This document shows, one piece after another, positions 52,628 through 62,947 of a stretch of DNA of 64,000 bases. The notes beneath the pieces were generated by a model that did not search any database, had not been told where the DNA came from, and saw only the letters and a program-made list of their open reading frames with translations. Source of the DNA: Mixta gaviniae (GTDB lineage Bacteria; Pseudomonadota; Gammaproteobacteria; Enterobacterales; Enterobacteriaceae). Both the position numbers and the translations under genes were made by a program. The DNA lies in assembly GCF_002953195.1 (NCBI RefSeq), contig NZ_CP026377.1, positions 3,100,001-3,164,000 on the forward strand. Direction: 5' to 3'. The stretch's first letter is position 1; each line of letters begins with the position of its first letter.

Positions 52628-52643
52628 AAGAAAACGTTTGCGT
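52628..52643. promoter_or_regulatory. PurR operator upstream of cvpA-purF
   Basis: Minus strand ACGCAAACGTTTTCTT, matching the PurR consensus ACGCAAACGTTTNCNT. Same position as the known E. coli cvpA-purF operator, so purine repression of the operon is expected. Confidence 0.9.
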
Positions 52644-52766
52644 AGGGTTTTCCCTGTCCCTTACAAATAAAAAAAACGCAGAAAAAAAGCGCAGCGCGCG
52701 CCGGAGAGGGGCAGCCCTGCGGCCGATAACGCCGCAGAGCTGGCCTGCCAATAAACCGCTGGCGTC

Positions 52767-53510
52767 TTAACGCGCGCTGTAAGGTTTCACCACCCCGCTG
52801 AGGCCGGAAACGCTTTTCAGCTCGCCGACCGCCGCCTGCATTTTCGCTTTTGACGCATCCGGGCCAACGTAGATGCGGGTGATTTGTCCCTGCACCGGCG
52901 TTGAAGGCACGGTAAAGGCGCGATAGCCGGAGAGACGCAGCTGCGCTACGATCTCATTCACCTTCGCGGCGTTTTTCAGCGCCCCGAGCTGCACCACGTA
53001 GGCCTGCCCCGCCGGCGCGGTTTGCTCCGCAGGTTTAGGTGGCTCCGCTGGCTTCGGCGTGTCTACCGCTTTGGGTTGCTCCACCGGTTTCGGCTTCGGC
53101 TGCTCTACCGGCTTCGGTTTCGGTTTCGGCGTTTCTACCGTCTGCGGCCGGGATTGCTCTATGCGCGGCTTCAATGGCGGTGCCGACTGTACCGGCGGCG
53201 GCGTCACTACCGTCGGCGCGCTGTTCTGCTGCGGCACGGCGGAGCCGCTCTCCGCCGACGGCGACGGACGGCTGTTGCCGCCCTCTATCGCCGCGCTTGC
53301 GCCTTCCGGCGGCTGCGTCGGCAGCGACTGCGTCACCGGCGGCACCATATCGCTGTCCTGCTGGTCGTCCGGCTTCGGCACCAGCGGGATAGCGGCGAAC
53401 TCCTCTTTATAGTGCTTTTTTTTGCCATCAAGCAGGCCCGGCAAGACGATGACGCCAACGGCGACCAGAATTACCGTGCCGACTAAGCGGTTCTGAAACT
53501 TACTTGCCAC
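52767..53510 (-). CDS. dedD: DedD, SPOR-domain cell-division protein
   Basis: Bitopic division protein (247 aa; E. coli 220). One N-terminal membrane helix (about 9-25) is followed by a periplasmic linker and a C-terminal SPOR domain (about 170-247, YVVQLGALKNAAKVNEIVAQLRLSGYRAF) that binds denuded septal peptidoglycan. The linker is longer than in E. coli and includes a KPKPVEQP/KAVDTPKPAEPP repeat tract at about 125-165. The start is the GTG at 53510 giving MASKFQNRLVGT, inside the end of folC (11-nt overlap). Confidence 0.93.
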   Translation of the reverse strand: MASKFQNRLVGTVILVAVGVIVLPGLLDGKKKHYKEEFAAIPLVPKPDDQQDSDMVPPVTQSLPTQPPEGASAAIEGGNSRPSPSAESGSAVPQQNSAPTVVTPPPVQSAPPLKPRIEQSRPQTVETPKPKPKPVEQPKPKPVEQPKAVDTPKPAEPPKPAEQTAPAGQAYVVQLGALKNAAKVNEIVAQLRLSGYRAFTVPSTPVQGQITRIYVGPDASKAKMQAAVGELKSVSGLSGVVKPYSAR

Positions 53511-54774
53511 TGCCCTTCTCCGTTTCCATCGCTTCCATGACGTGCGCCACCGTATGGAACGAGCCACACACCAGCACAATATCCTGCTCATCCGCCTGCT
53601 GCATCGCCATGCGCCATGCACCGGCAACCGAGTCGAAGGTCTGCGCCCGATCGGTTTTCAGCTCGGCCAGCAGCTGCCCGGCGCTGGCGCCGCGCGGGCC
53701 TTCCAGCGGCGCCAGATACCAGTAATCCACCTGCGGCGCGAGACAGGCCAGCGTGCCGGCGATATCTTTATCGTGCAGCATGCCTACCACGGCGCGCACC
53801 ACGCCCTGCTTCGGCAGCTGCGCCAGGCGTCCGGCGAGATAAGCCGCCGCGTGCGGGTTATGCGCCACGTCCAGAATCAGCTGCGGCGACTGCGCCACGG
53901 TTTGAAAACGGCCCGGCAGAATGGCTTTATCCAGATGCTGACGCACCACGCTTTCGCTGACCTGCAGACCGGAGGCGCTCAGCGCCGCCAGCGCCGTTGC
54001 CGCGTTAGGCAGCGGTACCTGCGGCAGCGGCAGATTTTCCAGCGTGATGCGGCCGTCACTGAAGCGCCAGCCGTTAGCCTGCGGCTGCCACTGCCAGTCG
54101 CGGCCCAGCTGCAGCAGTTGAGCCCCTTTCTCTTGTGCCACCTGCGCAATGGTGTGCGGCATATCGGGCTCGCCGACCACCGCCGGTTTTCCGGCGCGGA
54201 AAACGCCCGCCTTCTCGCGGCCGATGCTCTCCCGATCCGGGCCCAGCCAGTCGGTGTGATCCAGCGCGATGCTGGTGATCACTGCGACGTCGGCGTCAAC
54301 AATATTGGTGGCGTCAAGGCGCCCGCCAAGACCGACTTCCAGAATCACCACATCCAGCGCCGCCTGTTTAAACAGCTGCAGCGCCGACAGAGTACTGAAT
54401 TCGAAATAGGTGAGCGAGGTTTCGCCGCGTCCCGCCTCGATGGCGGCGAAGCTGGCGGTGTGCGCCGCTTCCGGCAGCTCATCGCCCTGCACGCGTACCC
54501 GTTCGGTATAGCGCAGCAGATGTGGCGAGCTGTAGACGCCGACGCGATAGCCGGCGGCCATCAGCAGCGTTTCCAGCGTGCGGCAGGTGGTGCCCTTGCC
54601 GTTGGTGCCGGCGACGGTAAAGACGAAAGGCGCGGGTTTTAACAGATCGAGCGTGCGGGCAACGCGTTCGATACGCGCCAGTCCCAGATCGATCGCCTGC
54701 GTGTGCAGACGCTCAAGATAATAAAGCCACGTGGCCAGAGGCGACGTGGCTTGAGGAAGGTGAAGATTTTCCAT
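53500..54774 (-). CDS. folC: FolC, dihydrofolate synthase/folylpolyglutamate synthase
   Basis: Bifunctional Mur-ligase-fold enzyme (424 aa; E. coli 422) adding glutamate to dihydropteroate and to folates. The P-loop is VAGTNGKGTTCR, then YFEFSTLSALQLF, EVGLGGRLDATNI and the C-terminal LDVAHNPHAAAYL. It overlaps dedD at its end and follows accD after 67 nt that hold a hairpin. Confidence 0.96.
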   Translation of the reverse strand: MENLHLPQATSPLATWLYYLERLHTQAIDLGLARIERVARTLDLLKPAPFVFTVAGTNGKGTTCRTLETLLMAAGYRVGVYSSPHLLRYTERVRVQGDELPEAAHTASFAAIEAGRGETSLTYFEFSTLSALQLFKQAALDVVILEVGLGGRLDATNIVDADVAVITSIALDHTDWLGPDRESIGREKAGVFRAGKPAVVGEPDMPHTIAQVAQEKGAQLLQLGRDWQWQPQANGWRFSDGRITLENLPLPQVPLPNAATALAALSASGLQVSESVVRQHLDKAILPGRFQTVAQSPQLILDVAHNPHAAAYLAGRLAQLPKQGVVRAVVGMLHDKDIAGTLACLAPQVDYWYLAPLEGPRGASAGQLLAELKTDRAQTFDSVAGAWRMAMQQADEQDIVLVCGSFHTVAHVMEAMETEKGSGK

Positions 54775-54807
54775 GGATCCCGTTCACAAGGTTACGGTTC
54801 ATTGGCG

Positions 54808-54831
54808 AAAGGCGTCGCGTGCGACGCCTTT
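54808..54831. terminator. accD-folC intercistronic hairpin
   Basis: Perfect 10-bp palindromic stem AAAGGCGTCG/CGACGCCTTT with a CGTG loop, 11 nt past the accD stop. Followed on the minus strand only by TTTCG, so termination is probably partial and folC can still be read from accD. Confidence 0.55.
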
Positions 54832-54841
54832 CCATCATCTG

Positions 54842-55753
54842 TCAGGCCTCGTGGCTCTCCGCTTCCGGCTGCTCAGGACGGTCTTCGCTGTCCTGCAGCG
54901 GCGCAGGCAGATTCTGCATCTTCGCCAGCAGGCTCGCCAGTTTAAAGCGCATTTCCGGACGGCGGATAATCATATCGATCGCGCCTTTTTCAATCAGGAA
55001 TTCGCTGCGCTGGAAGCCCGGCGGCAGTTTTTCGCGCACCGTCTGCTCGATAACGCGCGGGCCGGCAAAGCCGATCAGCGCTTTCGGTTCCGCCACGTTC
55101 AGATCGCCCAGCATGGCGAAACTGGCGGAGACGCCGCCCATAGTCGGGTCGGTCAGCACGGAGATATATGGCAGGCCACGCTCGCGCATTTTTGCCAGCG
55201 CGGCGCTGGTTTTCGCCATCTGCATCAGCGACATCAGCGCTTCCTGCATACGGGCGCCGCCGCTGGCGGAGAAGCAGATCAGCGGGCAGTTGTCTTCCAG
55301 CGCCTGCTCGACGGCACGAACGAAACGCGCGCCCACGACCGAGCCCATCGAGCCGCCCATAAAGGCGAACTCAAACGCGGCGGCGACGACCGGCATGCTG
55401 TGCAGCGTGCCCTTCATCACGATCAGCGCGTCTTTCTCTTCGGTCTCTTTCTGCGCGGCGGCGAGACGATCTTTATACTTTTTGGAGTCGCGGAACTTAA
55501 GCACATCTTTCGGCTCCAGTTCGCTGCCCAGCTCCACCAGCGTGCCCTGATCTAACAGGCTGTGCAGGCGCTCACGCGCATGCATACGCATGTGATGGTC
55601 GCATTTGGGACACACTTCCAGGTTGCGTTCCAGCTCGGCACGGTAAAGAACCTGCCCACAGCTGTCGCATTTTGTCCACACCCCTTCAGGAATGTTTGCT
55701 CTGCGCGACGGGGTAATTGTGCTTTTATTGAGAATTCGTTCAATCCAGCTCAT
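54842..55753 (-). CDS. accD: AccD, acetyl-CoA carboxylase carboxyltransferase beta subunit
   Basis: Beta half of the carboxyltransferase (303 aa; E. coli 304) for malonyl-CoA synthesis. The N-terminal zinc ribbon has C29, C32, C48 and C51 (CDSCG ... CPKCD). The crotonase-fold core includes [21 protein letters not shown] and [16 protein letters not shown], binding CoA and biotin. AGGTC is the weak ribosome site. dedA lies 147 nt upstream. Confidence 0.97.
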   Translation of the reverse strand: MSWIERILNKSTITPSRRANIPEGVWTKCDSCGQVLYRAELERNLEVCPKCDHHMRMHARERLHSLLDQGTLVELGSELEPKDVLKFRDSKKYKDRLAAAQKETEEKDALIVMKGTLHSMPVVAAAFEFAFMGGSMGSVVGARFVRAVEQALEDNCPLICFSASGGARMQEALMSLMQMAKTSAALAKMRERGLPYISVLTDPTMGGVSASFAMLGDLNVAEPKALIGFAGPRVIEQTVREKLPPGFQRSEFLIEKGAIDMIIRRPEMRFKLASLLAKMQNLPAPLQDSEDRPEQPEAESHEA

Positions 55754-55900
55754 TGATGACCTTTCTGTTTGAACCTGGTGAAACCAGTTTTTCTTGTTGC
55801 TGCTGAAGCCGTCTTCAGCAGACCATAAATGTCACCCATTAAACCATAACCGTTTCGCGCTGTGGATAAAAATCTGGTCGTACCCGTCAGCGCTGATGGT

Positions 55901-56563
55901 TTAGCGCTGTTTTTGCCGCCGCGCCGCACGGCGATGACGCCATACTTCAATCACGCCTGGCAGTACGGAAACCACAATAATGGCCACGATCAGCAGCTTC
56001 AGGTTTTCCTGCACCATCGGCAGCGCGCCGAAGAAGTAACCCGCGTAGGAGAACAGCAGCACCCACAGCAGCGCGCCGGTGACGTTAAACAGCGCGAAGT
56101 GGCGATAAGACATATGCCCCATCCCCGCGACGAACGGCGCGAAGGTGCGAACGATCGGCACAAAGCGCGCCAGAATAATCGTTTTTCCGCCGTGGCGCTC
56201 GTAAAACGCGTGGGTTTTATCAAGATAGCTACGACGGAAAATGCGCGAATTGGGGTTACTGAACAGCTTTTCGCCGAACAGCCGGCCAATCATATAGTTA
56301 ACGGCATCCCCCAGCACTGCCGCAATCACCAGCAGCGTCACCATCATATGCACGTTCAGATCGTTCGTCGGCAGCGCCGCCAGCGCGCCGGCGACAAACA
56401 GCAGCGAATCGCCCGGCAAAAACGGCGTCACCACCAGGCCCGTTTCGCAAAACAGGATCAGAAACAGAATGGCGTAGATCCAGATGCCATACTGCGCCAC
56501 CAGCTCGGCGAGATGAACATCGATATGCAGGATAAAATCGACAACAAAACGGATTAGATCCAT
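55901..56563 (-). CDS. dedA: DedA family membrane protein
   Basis: Polytopic inner-membrane protein (220 aa; E. coli 219) of the DedA/VTT group, involved in proton-motive-force and undecaprenyl-phosphate recycling in relatives. Marks are [25 protein letters not shown], the FxRxxPxxR-type [20 protein letters not shown], and the basic C-terminal tail. GGAAG precedes the ATG. It sits in the enteric order truA-dedA-accD. Confidence 0.95.
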   Translation of the reverse strand: MDLIRFVVDFILHIDVHLAELVAQYGIWIYAILFLILFCETGLVVTPFLPGDSLLFVAGALAALPTNDLNVHMMVTLLVIAAVLGDAVNYMIGRLFGEKLFSNPNSRIFRRSYLDKTHAFYERHGGKTIILARFVPIVRTFAPFVAGMGHMSYRHFALFNVTGALLWVLLFSYAGYFFGALPMVQENLKLLIVAIIVVSVLPGVIEVWRHRRAARRQKQR

Positions 56564-56596
56564 AACTCTTCCTTAGTGAGCGGCAGCGCCTGAATG

Positions 56597-57406
56597 TTAG
56601 TCTTCAAGAAATAACGGCCCCATCGGCGGGGTCGGTAAGGCGAAACGCGCCGGGTAATCGACGGAGACCAGGTAGAGGCCTTCCGCTTTCGCCGTTGCGG
56701 CCGCCAGCTTGCGGTCTTTCGCCGCCAGCAGTTCAGCCATCCAGCTTTCCGGCTGGTTGCCGCAGCCGATTTCCATCAGGCTGCCGACAATATTGCGCAC
56801 CATATGATGCACAAAGGCGTTAGCTTTAATATCCACCACCACATACGCGCCGTGGCGGCTGACGTTGAGATGCATCACATTGCGCCATGGTGTGCGCGAC
56901 TGGCACTGCACGGCGCGAAACGAGGTAAAATCGTTTTCGCCCAGCAGGCACTGTCCGGCGCGATGCATTTTTTCCGCATCCAGCGGCTGATGGTAGTGCG
57001 TCACGCCGCCGTTCAGGATCGCCGGGCGCAGCCGGTGGTTGTAAATCACGTAACGATAGCGCCGCGCCGTGGCGCTGAAGCGCGCGTGAAACGCCTCCGG
57101 CACCGCCTTGACCCAGCGTACGGCGATATCGTCCGGCAGGTTGGCGTTGACGCCCAGCGTCCAGGCCGCATCCTTACGCACCGACGTGGTTTCAAAATGC
57201 ACCACCTGCCCGGTGCCGTGAACGCCGGCGTCGGTGCGGCCGGCGCAAAATACCGTGACCTCGTGGTTGGCTACCTGCGACAGCGCCTGCTCCAGACGCG
57301 CCTGCACGCTGCGCACTTCTTGCTGCCGCTGCCAGCCGTAATAACGGCTGCCGTCATATTCAATGCCAAGCGCCAGTTTACAGACGCCGTTTACCGCCTC
57401 CGTCAT
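56597..57406 (-). CDS. truA: TruA, tRNA pseudouridine(38-40) synthase
   Basis: Modifies U38-U40 in tRNA anticodon stems (269 aa; E. coli 270). The catalytic aspartate is D59 in [20 protein letters not shown]. The fold continues through [16 protein letters not shown] and [20 protein letters not shown]. The start ATG shares one base with the usg stop (TGATG), so translation is coupled. Confidence 0.97.
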   Translation of the reverse strand: MTEAVNGVCKLALGIEYDGSRYYGWQRQQEVRSVQARLEQALSQVANHEVTVFCAGRTDAGVHGTGQVVHFETTSVRKDAAWTLGVNANLPDDIAVRWVKAVPEAFHARFSATARRYRYVIYNHRLRPAILNGGVTHYHQPLDAEKMHRAGQCLLGENDFTSFRAVQCQSRTPWRNVMHLNVSRHGAYVVVDIKANAFVHHMVRNIVGSLMEIGCGNQPESWMAELLAAKDRKLAAATAKAEGLYLVSVDYPARFALPTPPMGPLFLED

Positions 57407-58416
57407 CAGTACAGGTACTCCTGCACCAGCTTCTCGGCGGTCTTGATCGCCATCAGCGCGCCGCCGAAGCGGATATTGTCCGCCACCGACCAGAATTGCA
57501 GCAGCTCCGGGATGCCGTAATCGTTGCGCAGACAGCCGACGTTCAGGTTGCTGTTGTCGGAGGCGTCGGTCACCTGGGTCGGATAGTCGTTCTCATCCGA
57601 CAACACTACCTCATCCATACGCGCCAGCTCGTCGCGCGCCTCTTCTGCCGACAGCGGACGCAGCCCTTCCAAATGCACGATTTGCGCATTGCCGTAGAAC
57701 ACCGGCGCCTGCACGCTGCTGACGGCGATCGGCAGCCCTTCGTCCTGCAGCACCTTACGTACCTGATCGACCAGGCGACGTTCGCTGGCGACGCTGCCCT
57801 CGCGGTCCGGCAGCTGCGGCAGCATGTTGAACGCCAGCTGGCGGCCGAAATGATGATCTTCTGCCGGCACGCCATTCAGCAGACGCGCGCTTTCGCCCGC
57901 CAGCGAATCGACTGCCGCCTTGCCCTGCGCCGACACCGACAGCAGATTTGTGACCTGCAGACGCGCCAGGCCCGCCTGCTCGACCAGAGGCTTGATGGCG
58001 CACAGCAGCTGACTGGTCAGGCTGTCAGCAACGGTAATGATATTGCGGTTGCGGTAATCCGCCAGCACCTGCGGGTTGACGTCCGGTACCACCAGCGGCA
58101 CATCCGGCTCCAGCGCGAACAGATCGCTGCTGTCGATCACCAGGCAGCCGGCGCTCGCCGCTTCTTCAGCGTAGCGCGCCGAGGCTTCGCGGCCGGCGGC
58201 GAAAAAGGCCAGCTGCGCCTGCGACCAGTCGAACTCCGCGGCATCCTGTACGCGCAGCGATTTGCCGTCGAAACGCACGCTCTCACCGGCGCTACGCTCG
58301 CTTGCCAGCAGATACAATTCACCCACCGGGAACTGGCGTTCCGCCAGCAGTTCCAGTAAAGCGTTCCCTACTGCGCCTGTCGCGCCTAAAAGCGCAATAT
58401 TCCAGCCGTCAGACAT
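57406..58416 (-). CDS. usg: Usg, aspartate-semialdehyde dehydrogenase-like protein
   Basis: ASADH-fold protein (336 aa; E. coli 337). The Rossmann loop is [19 protein letters not shown]. The segment that would carry the catalytic cysteine in a true ASADH reads [19 protein letters not shown] without cysteine, as is usual for Usg, so it is unlikely to be a working dehydrogenase. Its role is unknown. GGAG lies 9 nt before the ATG. A terminator separates it from pdxB. Confidence 0.93.
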   Translation of the reverse strand: MSDGWNIALLGATGAVGNALLELLAERQFPVGELYLLASERSAGESVRFDGKSLRVQDAAEFDWSQAQLAFFAAGREASARYAEEAASAGCLVIDSSDLFALEPDVPLVVPDVNPQVLADYRNRNIITVADSLTSQLLCAIKPLVEQAGLARLQVTNLLSVSAQGKAAVDSLAGESARLLNGVPAEDHHFGRQLAFNMLPQLPDREGSVASERRLVDQVRKVLQDEGLPIAVSSVQAPVFYGNAQIVHLEGLRPLSAEEARDELARMDEVVLSDENDYPTQVTDASDNSNLNVGCLRNDYGIPELLQFWSVADNIRFGGALMAIKTAEKLVQEYLY

Positions 58417-58440
58417 GGTGGTTTACTCCAGACAATGACA

Positions 58441-58470
58441 TAAAAACAGAAGGCGGTGATATTCACCGCC
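58441..58470 (-). terminator. pdxB terminator
   Basis: Stem GGCGGTGA/TCACCGCC with a 3-nt loop, about 60 nt past the pdxB stop. On the minus strand it is followed by TTCTGTTTTTA. Read-through would join pdxB to usg-truA. Confidence 0.8.
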
Positions 58471-58531
58471 CGTTGATTCAGATTATTCCCCTGCCGCCGT
58501 TCGGCTCTGGCAACAGTCGCAATCATGTGGG

Positions 58532-59665
58532 TTATGCGGGTTGATGAACCGCATTGAAGCCCAGCTTATGCAGCAGCGCGGCGGCCGCGGCGTCATCGCA
58601 CTGCACATGCAGCGACGACCATTCACGGCGCTCCTGATACTGCTTGCGCAGGCGGTCGAACTCGCCCGGCTGACCGGCGACGTTGCGCAGCGGCGCATCA
58701 TCGCGGCGCACATCATACACCAGATGCGCCAGACGTTTTAGCGTTGCCTGATCGAGCGGGCCGTGCAGGGTAATACGGCCAAACTCCGGCGCCGGCAGCA
58801 GGGTCTCCAGCGAGACCTGCTGCGCCTGGCCGATAAAGCGGGTCCAGGCCTCAAAGACCTGGGTCGTGCCGCGCGCTTTGCCTTCCAGCGTGTAGCCGGC
58901 AATATGCGCGGTGCCGATATCGACGCGATCAAGCAGCTCGACGTTAAGATCGGGCTCCGGCTCCCAGACGTCCAGCACCACGCTGAGATCGTCGCGCTGC
59001 TGCAGCACGCGCAGCAGCGCCGCGTTATCCACCACCGGCCCGCGACAGGCGTTGATTAAAATTGCGTTGGGCTTCAGCGCGCGCAGCAGCGCCTCGTCCG
59101 CCATATGCAGCGTCTGATAGCGGCCCGCTTTAAACAGCGGTGTATGGAAGGTCAGTACGTCCGCCTGCGCCGCCACGGTTTCCAGCGGCAGGAAATCGCC
59201 CGCATCGCCGCGATCGGCGCGCGGCGGATCGCACAGCAGCGTTTTCACGCCCAGCGCTTCCAGCCGCTTTTGCAAACGGCCGCCGACATTGCCGACGCCG
59301 ACAATGCCGACGGTACGGTCGGTAAGCTGAAAGCCGTCGCGCTCCGCCAGCATCAACAGCGCGGAGAAGACATACTCCACCACCGCAATGGCGTTGCAAC
59401 CCGGCGCGGCGGAGAAGCCGATGCCCTGACGCGCCAGAAAATCCTCATCGATATGATCGGTGCCGGCGGTGGCGGTGCCGACGAACTTAATCGCCTTACC
59501 GCCCAGCAGCGTTTCGTTCACCTTCGTGACGGATCGCACCATCAGCGCATCGGCGTCGTCCAGCGCCGCCGTCGGAATCGGGCGGCCCGGCACCGCGATC
59601 ACCTCGCCCGTGCGGCTGAACAGCTCGCGGGCGTAGGGCATATTTTCATCTACCAGAATTTTCAC
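58532..59665 (-). CDS. pdxB: PdxB, erythronate-4-phosphate dehydrogenase
   Basis: D-2-hydroxyacid dehydrogenase (377 aa; E. coli 378) of pyridoxal-phosphate synthesis. The NAD Rossmann motif is [20 protein letters not shown]. Catalytic Arg, Glu and His lie in [30 protein letters not shown] and [18 protein letters not shown] [16 protein letters not shown] dimerisation domain follows. The start is the GTG at 59665 giving [15 protein letters not shown], as in E. coli. Confidence 0.97.
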   Translation of the reverse strand: MKILVDENMPYARELFSRTGEVIAVPGRPIPTAALDDADALMVRSVTKVNETLLGGKAIKFVGTATAGTDHIDEDFLARQGIGFSAAPGCNAIAVVEYVFSALLMLAERDGFQLTDRTVGIVGVGNVGGRLQKRLEALGVKTLLCDPPRADRGDAGDFLPLETVAAQADVLTFHTPLFKAGRYQTLHMADEALLRALKPNAILINACRGPVVDNAALLRVLQQRDDLSVVLDVWEPEPDLNVELLDRVDIGTAHIAGYTLEGKARGTTQVFEAWTRFIGQAQQVSLETLLPAPEFGRITLHGPLDQATLKRLAHLVYDVRRDDAPLRNVAGQPGEFDRLRKQYQERREWSSLHVQCDDAAAAALLHKLGFNAVHQPA

Positions 59666-59723
59666 TACGGCTTTCCTGCATCGACTGAAAAGAGAGGTAT
59701 GTTGCCATACTCATGGCGGAAAT

Positions 59724-60512
59724 TCATGCCGCAACGTGCCGCCGTCCGGCGCGGTAGCGCTCCGGCGTGGTGCCCGCCTGCTGCTGAAACATCACGATCA
59801 GCGCCGAGGCGGAGCTGTAGCCCAGCTCCAGCGCGATATCCTGCACCGATCGCCCCTGCTCCAGCAGCGAAACCGCATGCAGAAAGCGCAGCCGCTGGCG
59901 CCATTCGCTGAGCGACATGCCCAGCTGCGCCTGACAGCGGCGCGCCAGCGTGCGTTCGGTGGTATAGACGCGCTGCGCCCACTGCGCGATGGTGGTGGTG
60001 TCGCCGGGATGGTTTTCCAGCGCCTGCAGAATCGGCGCCAGATATTTGTCCGTCGAGCGCGGCAGATAGCTCTCCTGCGTCGGCGCCAGCAGCAGCTGGT
60101 CGCGCACCACTTCGCACAGGCGCATATCGGCTTCGCTCTGCGGCAGATGCAGCTGACGCGCGGCGAAATCATCCACGATCGCTTTCACGATCGGCCCCGC
60201 CTGAATCAGACAGGGCTGCGTTGGCATGCCGTCGCAGAGCGCGGCGGCGATGTTAAAGGTCAGCAGGCGGGCATGCTTATGGTTATAGCTGGCGTGTTCG
60301 CGCTGCGGCGGGATCCAGACCGGAAACGCGGCCGGGGTAAGCAGCCGCTTGCCTTCAACGTCGATCTGCAGCACATTGCCCTCGACAAAAATCAGCTGGC
60401 CCCAGCGATGGGTGTGCGACAGGTACTCGGTGCGCGCGTTGGTCTGCTCATAGCGCAGGAAGAAACGAAAATCGTCGGCGTGCGCCGGCTCCTGATAAAC
60501 AAGCTGAACCAT
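59724..60512 (-). CDS. AraC-family regulator divergent from an EamA exporter
   Basis: AraC/XylS regulator (262 aa) not recognised as a named protein. An N-terminal cupin domain (SHTHRWGQLIFVEGNVLQIDVEGKR, about 33-57) is followed by a C-terminal double helix-turn-helix (about 160-255, ERTLARRCQAQLGMSLSEWRQRLRFLHAV and VQDIALELGYSSASALIVMFQQQAGTTPERYR). GGAG lies 5 nt before the ATG. Together with the divergent exporter it is an insertion between pdxB and flk relative to E. coli. Confidence 0.9.
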   Translation of the reverse strand: MVQLVYQEPAHADDFRFFLRYEQTNARTEYLSHTHRWGQLIFVEGNVLQIDVEGKRLLTPAAFPVWIPPQREHASYNHKHARLLTFNIAAALCDGMPTQPCLIQAGPIVKAIVDDFAARQLHLPQSEADMRLCEVVRDQLLLAPTQESYLPRSTDKYLAPILQALENHPGDTTTIAQWAQRVYTTERTLARRCQAQLGMSLSEWRQRLRFLHAVSLLEQGRSVQDIALELGYSSASALIVMFQQQAGTTPERYRAGRRHVAA

Positions 60513-60633
60513 CTGTTCTCCATAAACGGTGCGGCGATCTGTCCGGTCGGTGAGTAATTTTGTCAGATTTTAATTATCTGTCTGAAAACGGACAAGCGTA
60601 CACTGCTCGCTATTCGATTAAAGGTAGATAACG

Positions 60634-61545
60634 ATGAGCTTTCTTTTTCCCCTTTTTGCCGTACTTATCTGGTCAATCAACGCCATTGTCAGCAAACTTT
60701 CCGCCGGCGCCATCGATCCGGCAGCCATCTCGTTCTATCGCTGGCTGCTGGCGCTGGTGGCGCTGACGCCATTCGTGCTGCCCGCCGTCTGGCGCAATCG
60801 CCGCGAGGTGGCGAAATCAGGGTGGAAGCTGCTGGTACTGGGGCTGTTGGGCATGGTGCTTTATCAGTGTCTGACTTACTATGCGGCGCACAGCGTCACT
60901 GCGCTGTTTATGGGTATCCTGAACGCGCTGATCCCGCTGCTGACGGTGCTGCTGAGCGTGGTGATATTACGCGTCGCGCCGACGCTCGGCATTCTGCTCG
61001 GCACGCTCTGTTCATTTGGCGGGCTGATTTGGCTGGTAAGCCAGGGCAATCCCGCGCAGCTGCTGACGCACGGGCTGGGCACCGGCGAGCTAATGATGTT
61101 CGCCGCCTCGACCTCCTATGCGCTCTACGGCGTGCTGACCAAACGCTGGGCGATCGCCCTGCCGGGTTGGCAGAGCCTCTATGTGCAGATCTTTTTTGGC
61201 GTGCTGCTGCTGTTGCCTAACTTTTTACGCGCGCCGGACGTCAGCCTGACCGCCGACAATATTCCACTGGTGCTGTTCGCCGGCATCCCCGCTTCGATTA
61301 TCGCGCCGTTTCTCTGGATCCAGGGCGTGCTACGCATGGGCGCCAGCACCACCAGCATCTTTATGAATCTGGTGCCGATCTTTACCGCCGTTATCGCCGT
61401 GCTGTTTCTGCATGAAACGCTGCACAGCTATCACTTTATCGGCGGCGGCGTCACGCTGCTTGGCGTGATTATCGCGCAGCGCCTGCGCGCGCCGCTTTTT
61501 AGCCGCCGCGCCGCGCCGACAGCGGAAAAAGACGCCGCTTCCTGA
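60634..61545 (+). CDS. EamA/DMT-family exporter
   Basis: Drug/metabolite transporter (303 aa) with ten predicted helices in two EamA repeats (about 4-135 and 145-285). Marks are AVLIWSINAIVSKLSAGAIDP at the N-terminus, LGMVLYQCLTYYAAHSVTALFMGILNALIPLLTVLLS, and MGASTTSIFMNLVPIFTAVIAVLFLHE in the second repeat. Probably exports an amino acid or metabolite. The AraC gene across 121 nt is its likely regulator; TGTCCG/CGGACA half-sites (60540-60545, 60589-60594) lie between them. Confidence 0.9.
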   Translation: MSFLFPLFAVLIWSINAIVSKLSAGAIDPAAISFYRWLLALVALTPFVLPAVWRNRREVAKSGWKLLVLGLLGMVLYQCLTYYAAHSVTALFMGILNALIPLLTVLLSVVILRVAPTLGILLGTLCSFGGLIWLVSQGNPAQLLTHGLGTGELMMFAASTSYALYGVLTKRWAIALPGWQSLYVQIFFGVLLLLPNFLRAPDVSLTADNIPLVLFAGIPASIIAPFLWIQGVLRMGASTTSIFMNLVPIFTAVIAVLFLHETLHSYHFIGGGVTLLGVIIAQRLRAPLFSRRAAPTAEKDAAS

Positions 61546-61625
61546 GCCTTGACCTGCGCGATTTCTCTCCCGACGCGGCCGGTGCTAACGAAAAAGCCGC
61601 TGCGTCGGCGAGAGGCTGACCGTTC

Positions 61626-61645
61626 CGGGGAAAAATCCCCTCTTT
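61626..61645 (+). terminator. Possible EamA-gene terminator
   Basis: GGGGA-AAAA-TCCCC followed by TCTTT, about 80 nt past the stop. The stem is short. A longer imperfect inverted repeat (CTCTCCCGACGC with GCGTCGGCGAGAG) lies just before it at about 61564-61614. Confidence 0.4.
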
Positions 61646-61754
61646 AGCCGCGCCTCGCCCCTGGATTTTTCTATGCCAGGATTGGTATCATAGCGCCCTA
61701 TTCCACTTTTCCGGCGCGCCCCGGATATTGACCCGCCGTTTTAAGGATTCCGCC

Positions 61755-62792
61755 ATGCAACCTGTTACTGGCCCCGGCGCGCCCCAGGGCGATCGCACAA
61801 CTGTACCCGGCCAGCCTCCTCGCGGCGGCACGCCTGGCGAACAGCCCCTTTCTCCGGCACAGCGCACCACGCTGGAACGGTTAGTGGTCCGCATCATGTC
61901 GCTCAGCACCTTAAAGGCGCCTGAGCTGTGGGCGGGGCTGCGCCATGAAGTTGGGGTGAAAAACGATGCGGAGCTGCAGTCGCGTCACTTCCCCGCGGCG
62001 GAAAACTTCCTTAATGGCAGGCTGTCGCAGGTGCAGAACAACCACGCCACGCGCCAGCTGTTGCAGCAGCTGACCGGACTGTTGCCGCAGGGCAATAATC
62101 GTCAGGCGGTGAGTGATTTTATTCGTCAGCAGTTTGGCCATACGGTGCTAAGTTCGCTGTCGCAGGATCAGCTGCGTCAGGTGCTGACTATGCTGCAAAA
62201 CGGCCAGATGACCATTCCGCAGCCACAGCTGACCCGCAACAGCGATCGTACCCTGCTGCCGGCGGAGCATCAGACGCTGAATCAGCAGGTGGTGAAGCTG
62301 GCCGCCGCTACCGGCGAGCAATCCTCCTCGGTATGGACCGCCGCCCTGAAACTGGTGGGCCTGAAAAGCGGCGATCCGATCCCGTCGCGCCATTTCCCGC
62401 TGCTGACACAATATCTCCAGGTGCGCCAGACCCTGAGCCAGCAGCACGCGCCAACGCTGCAAATGCTGGAGGCGGCGCTGAAGCACCCGCCGGATCGCGC
62501 CGAACAACAGCTGCTGGAGGATTACAGCCAGCAGCGTTTTCAGGCGACGCCGCAAACGGTGCTGACTGCCGCGCAGGCGCAGGATCTGCTGAATCTGCTC
62601 TTTTCCCGCCGCGCCGAGCGGGTCAGCGAGAGCGAAACGCTGCGCGCCGACAGCGAAATCAATCCGCAGCCGATCTATAACCCGCAGATCCCGTGGCTGC
62701 CCGCGCCGCTGCAGCCGCTGGCGGACCGGCCGATGCTGGGCGCCTTTATTGTCATGGTGGTAGTCGTACTGCTGCTGTGGCTGGTGTTCTGA
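61755..62792 (+). CDS. flk: Flk (Div), flagellar hook-length/secretion-specificity regulator
   Basis: Tail-anchored inner-membrane protein (345 aa; E. coli 331) that in Salmonella prevents premature export of FlgM. A proline/glycine-rich N-terminus (GPGAPQGDRTTVPGQPPRGGTPGEQP) is followed by two related helical repeats, each containing a (P)SRHFP or QSRHFPAAE motif and a TLLQ/MLQNGQMTIPQPQ segment. A C-terminal membrane anchor covers about 322-343. The ATG at 61755 has AAGGA 6 nt upstream. Confidence 0.9.
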   Translation: MQPVTGPGAPQGDRTTVPGQPPRGGTPGEQPLSPAQRTTLERLVVRIMSLSTLKAPELWAGLRHEVGVKNDAELQSRHFPAAENFLNGRLSQVQNNHATRQLLQQLTGLLPQGNNRQAVSDFIRQQFGHTVLSSLSQDQLRQVLTMLQNGQMTIPQPQLTRNSDRTLLPAEHQTLNQQVVKLAAATGEQSSSVWTAALKLVGLKSGDPIPSRHFPLLTQYLQVRQTLSQQHAPTLQMLEAALKHPPDRAEQQLLEDYSQQRFQATPQTVLTAAQAQDLLNLLFSRRAERVSESETLRADSEINPQPIYNPQIPWLPAPLQPLADRPMLGAFIVMVVVVLLLWLVF

Positions 62793-62947
62793 TCCGCTCC
62801 CGGGCCGCGCTGCTACGGCGGCTGTTCTGATCCCCCACGCTTCCTGCGCTCCCTAATGCCTGCGGCCAGTTGAGATCCAACCGGCCGCCGCGCATCTGCG
62901 TTTTCTGACCACCACCGCGCCGTTAACCGCCGCCGCAGCGTCGTGCG

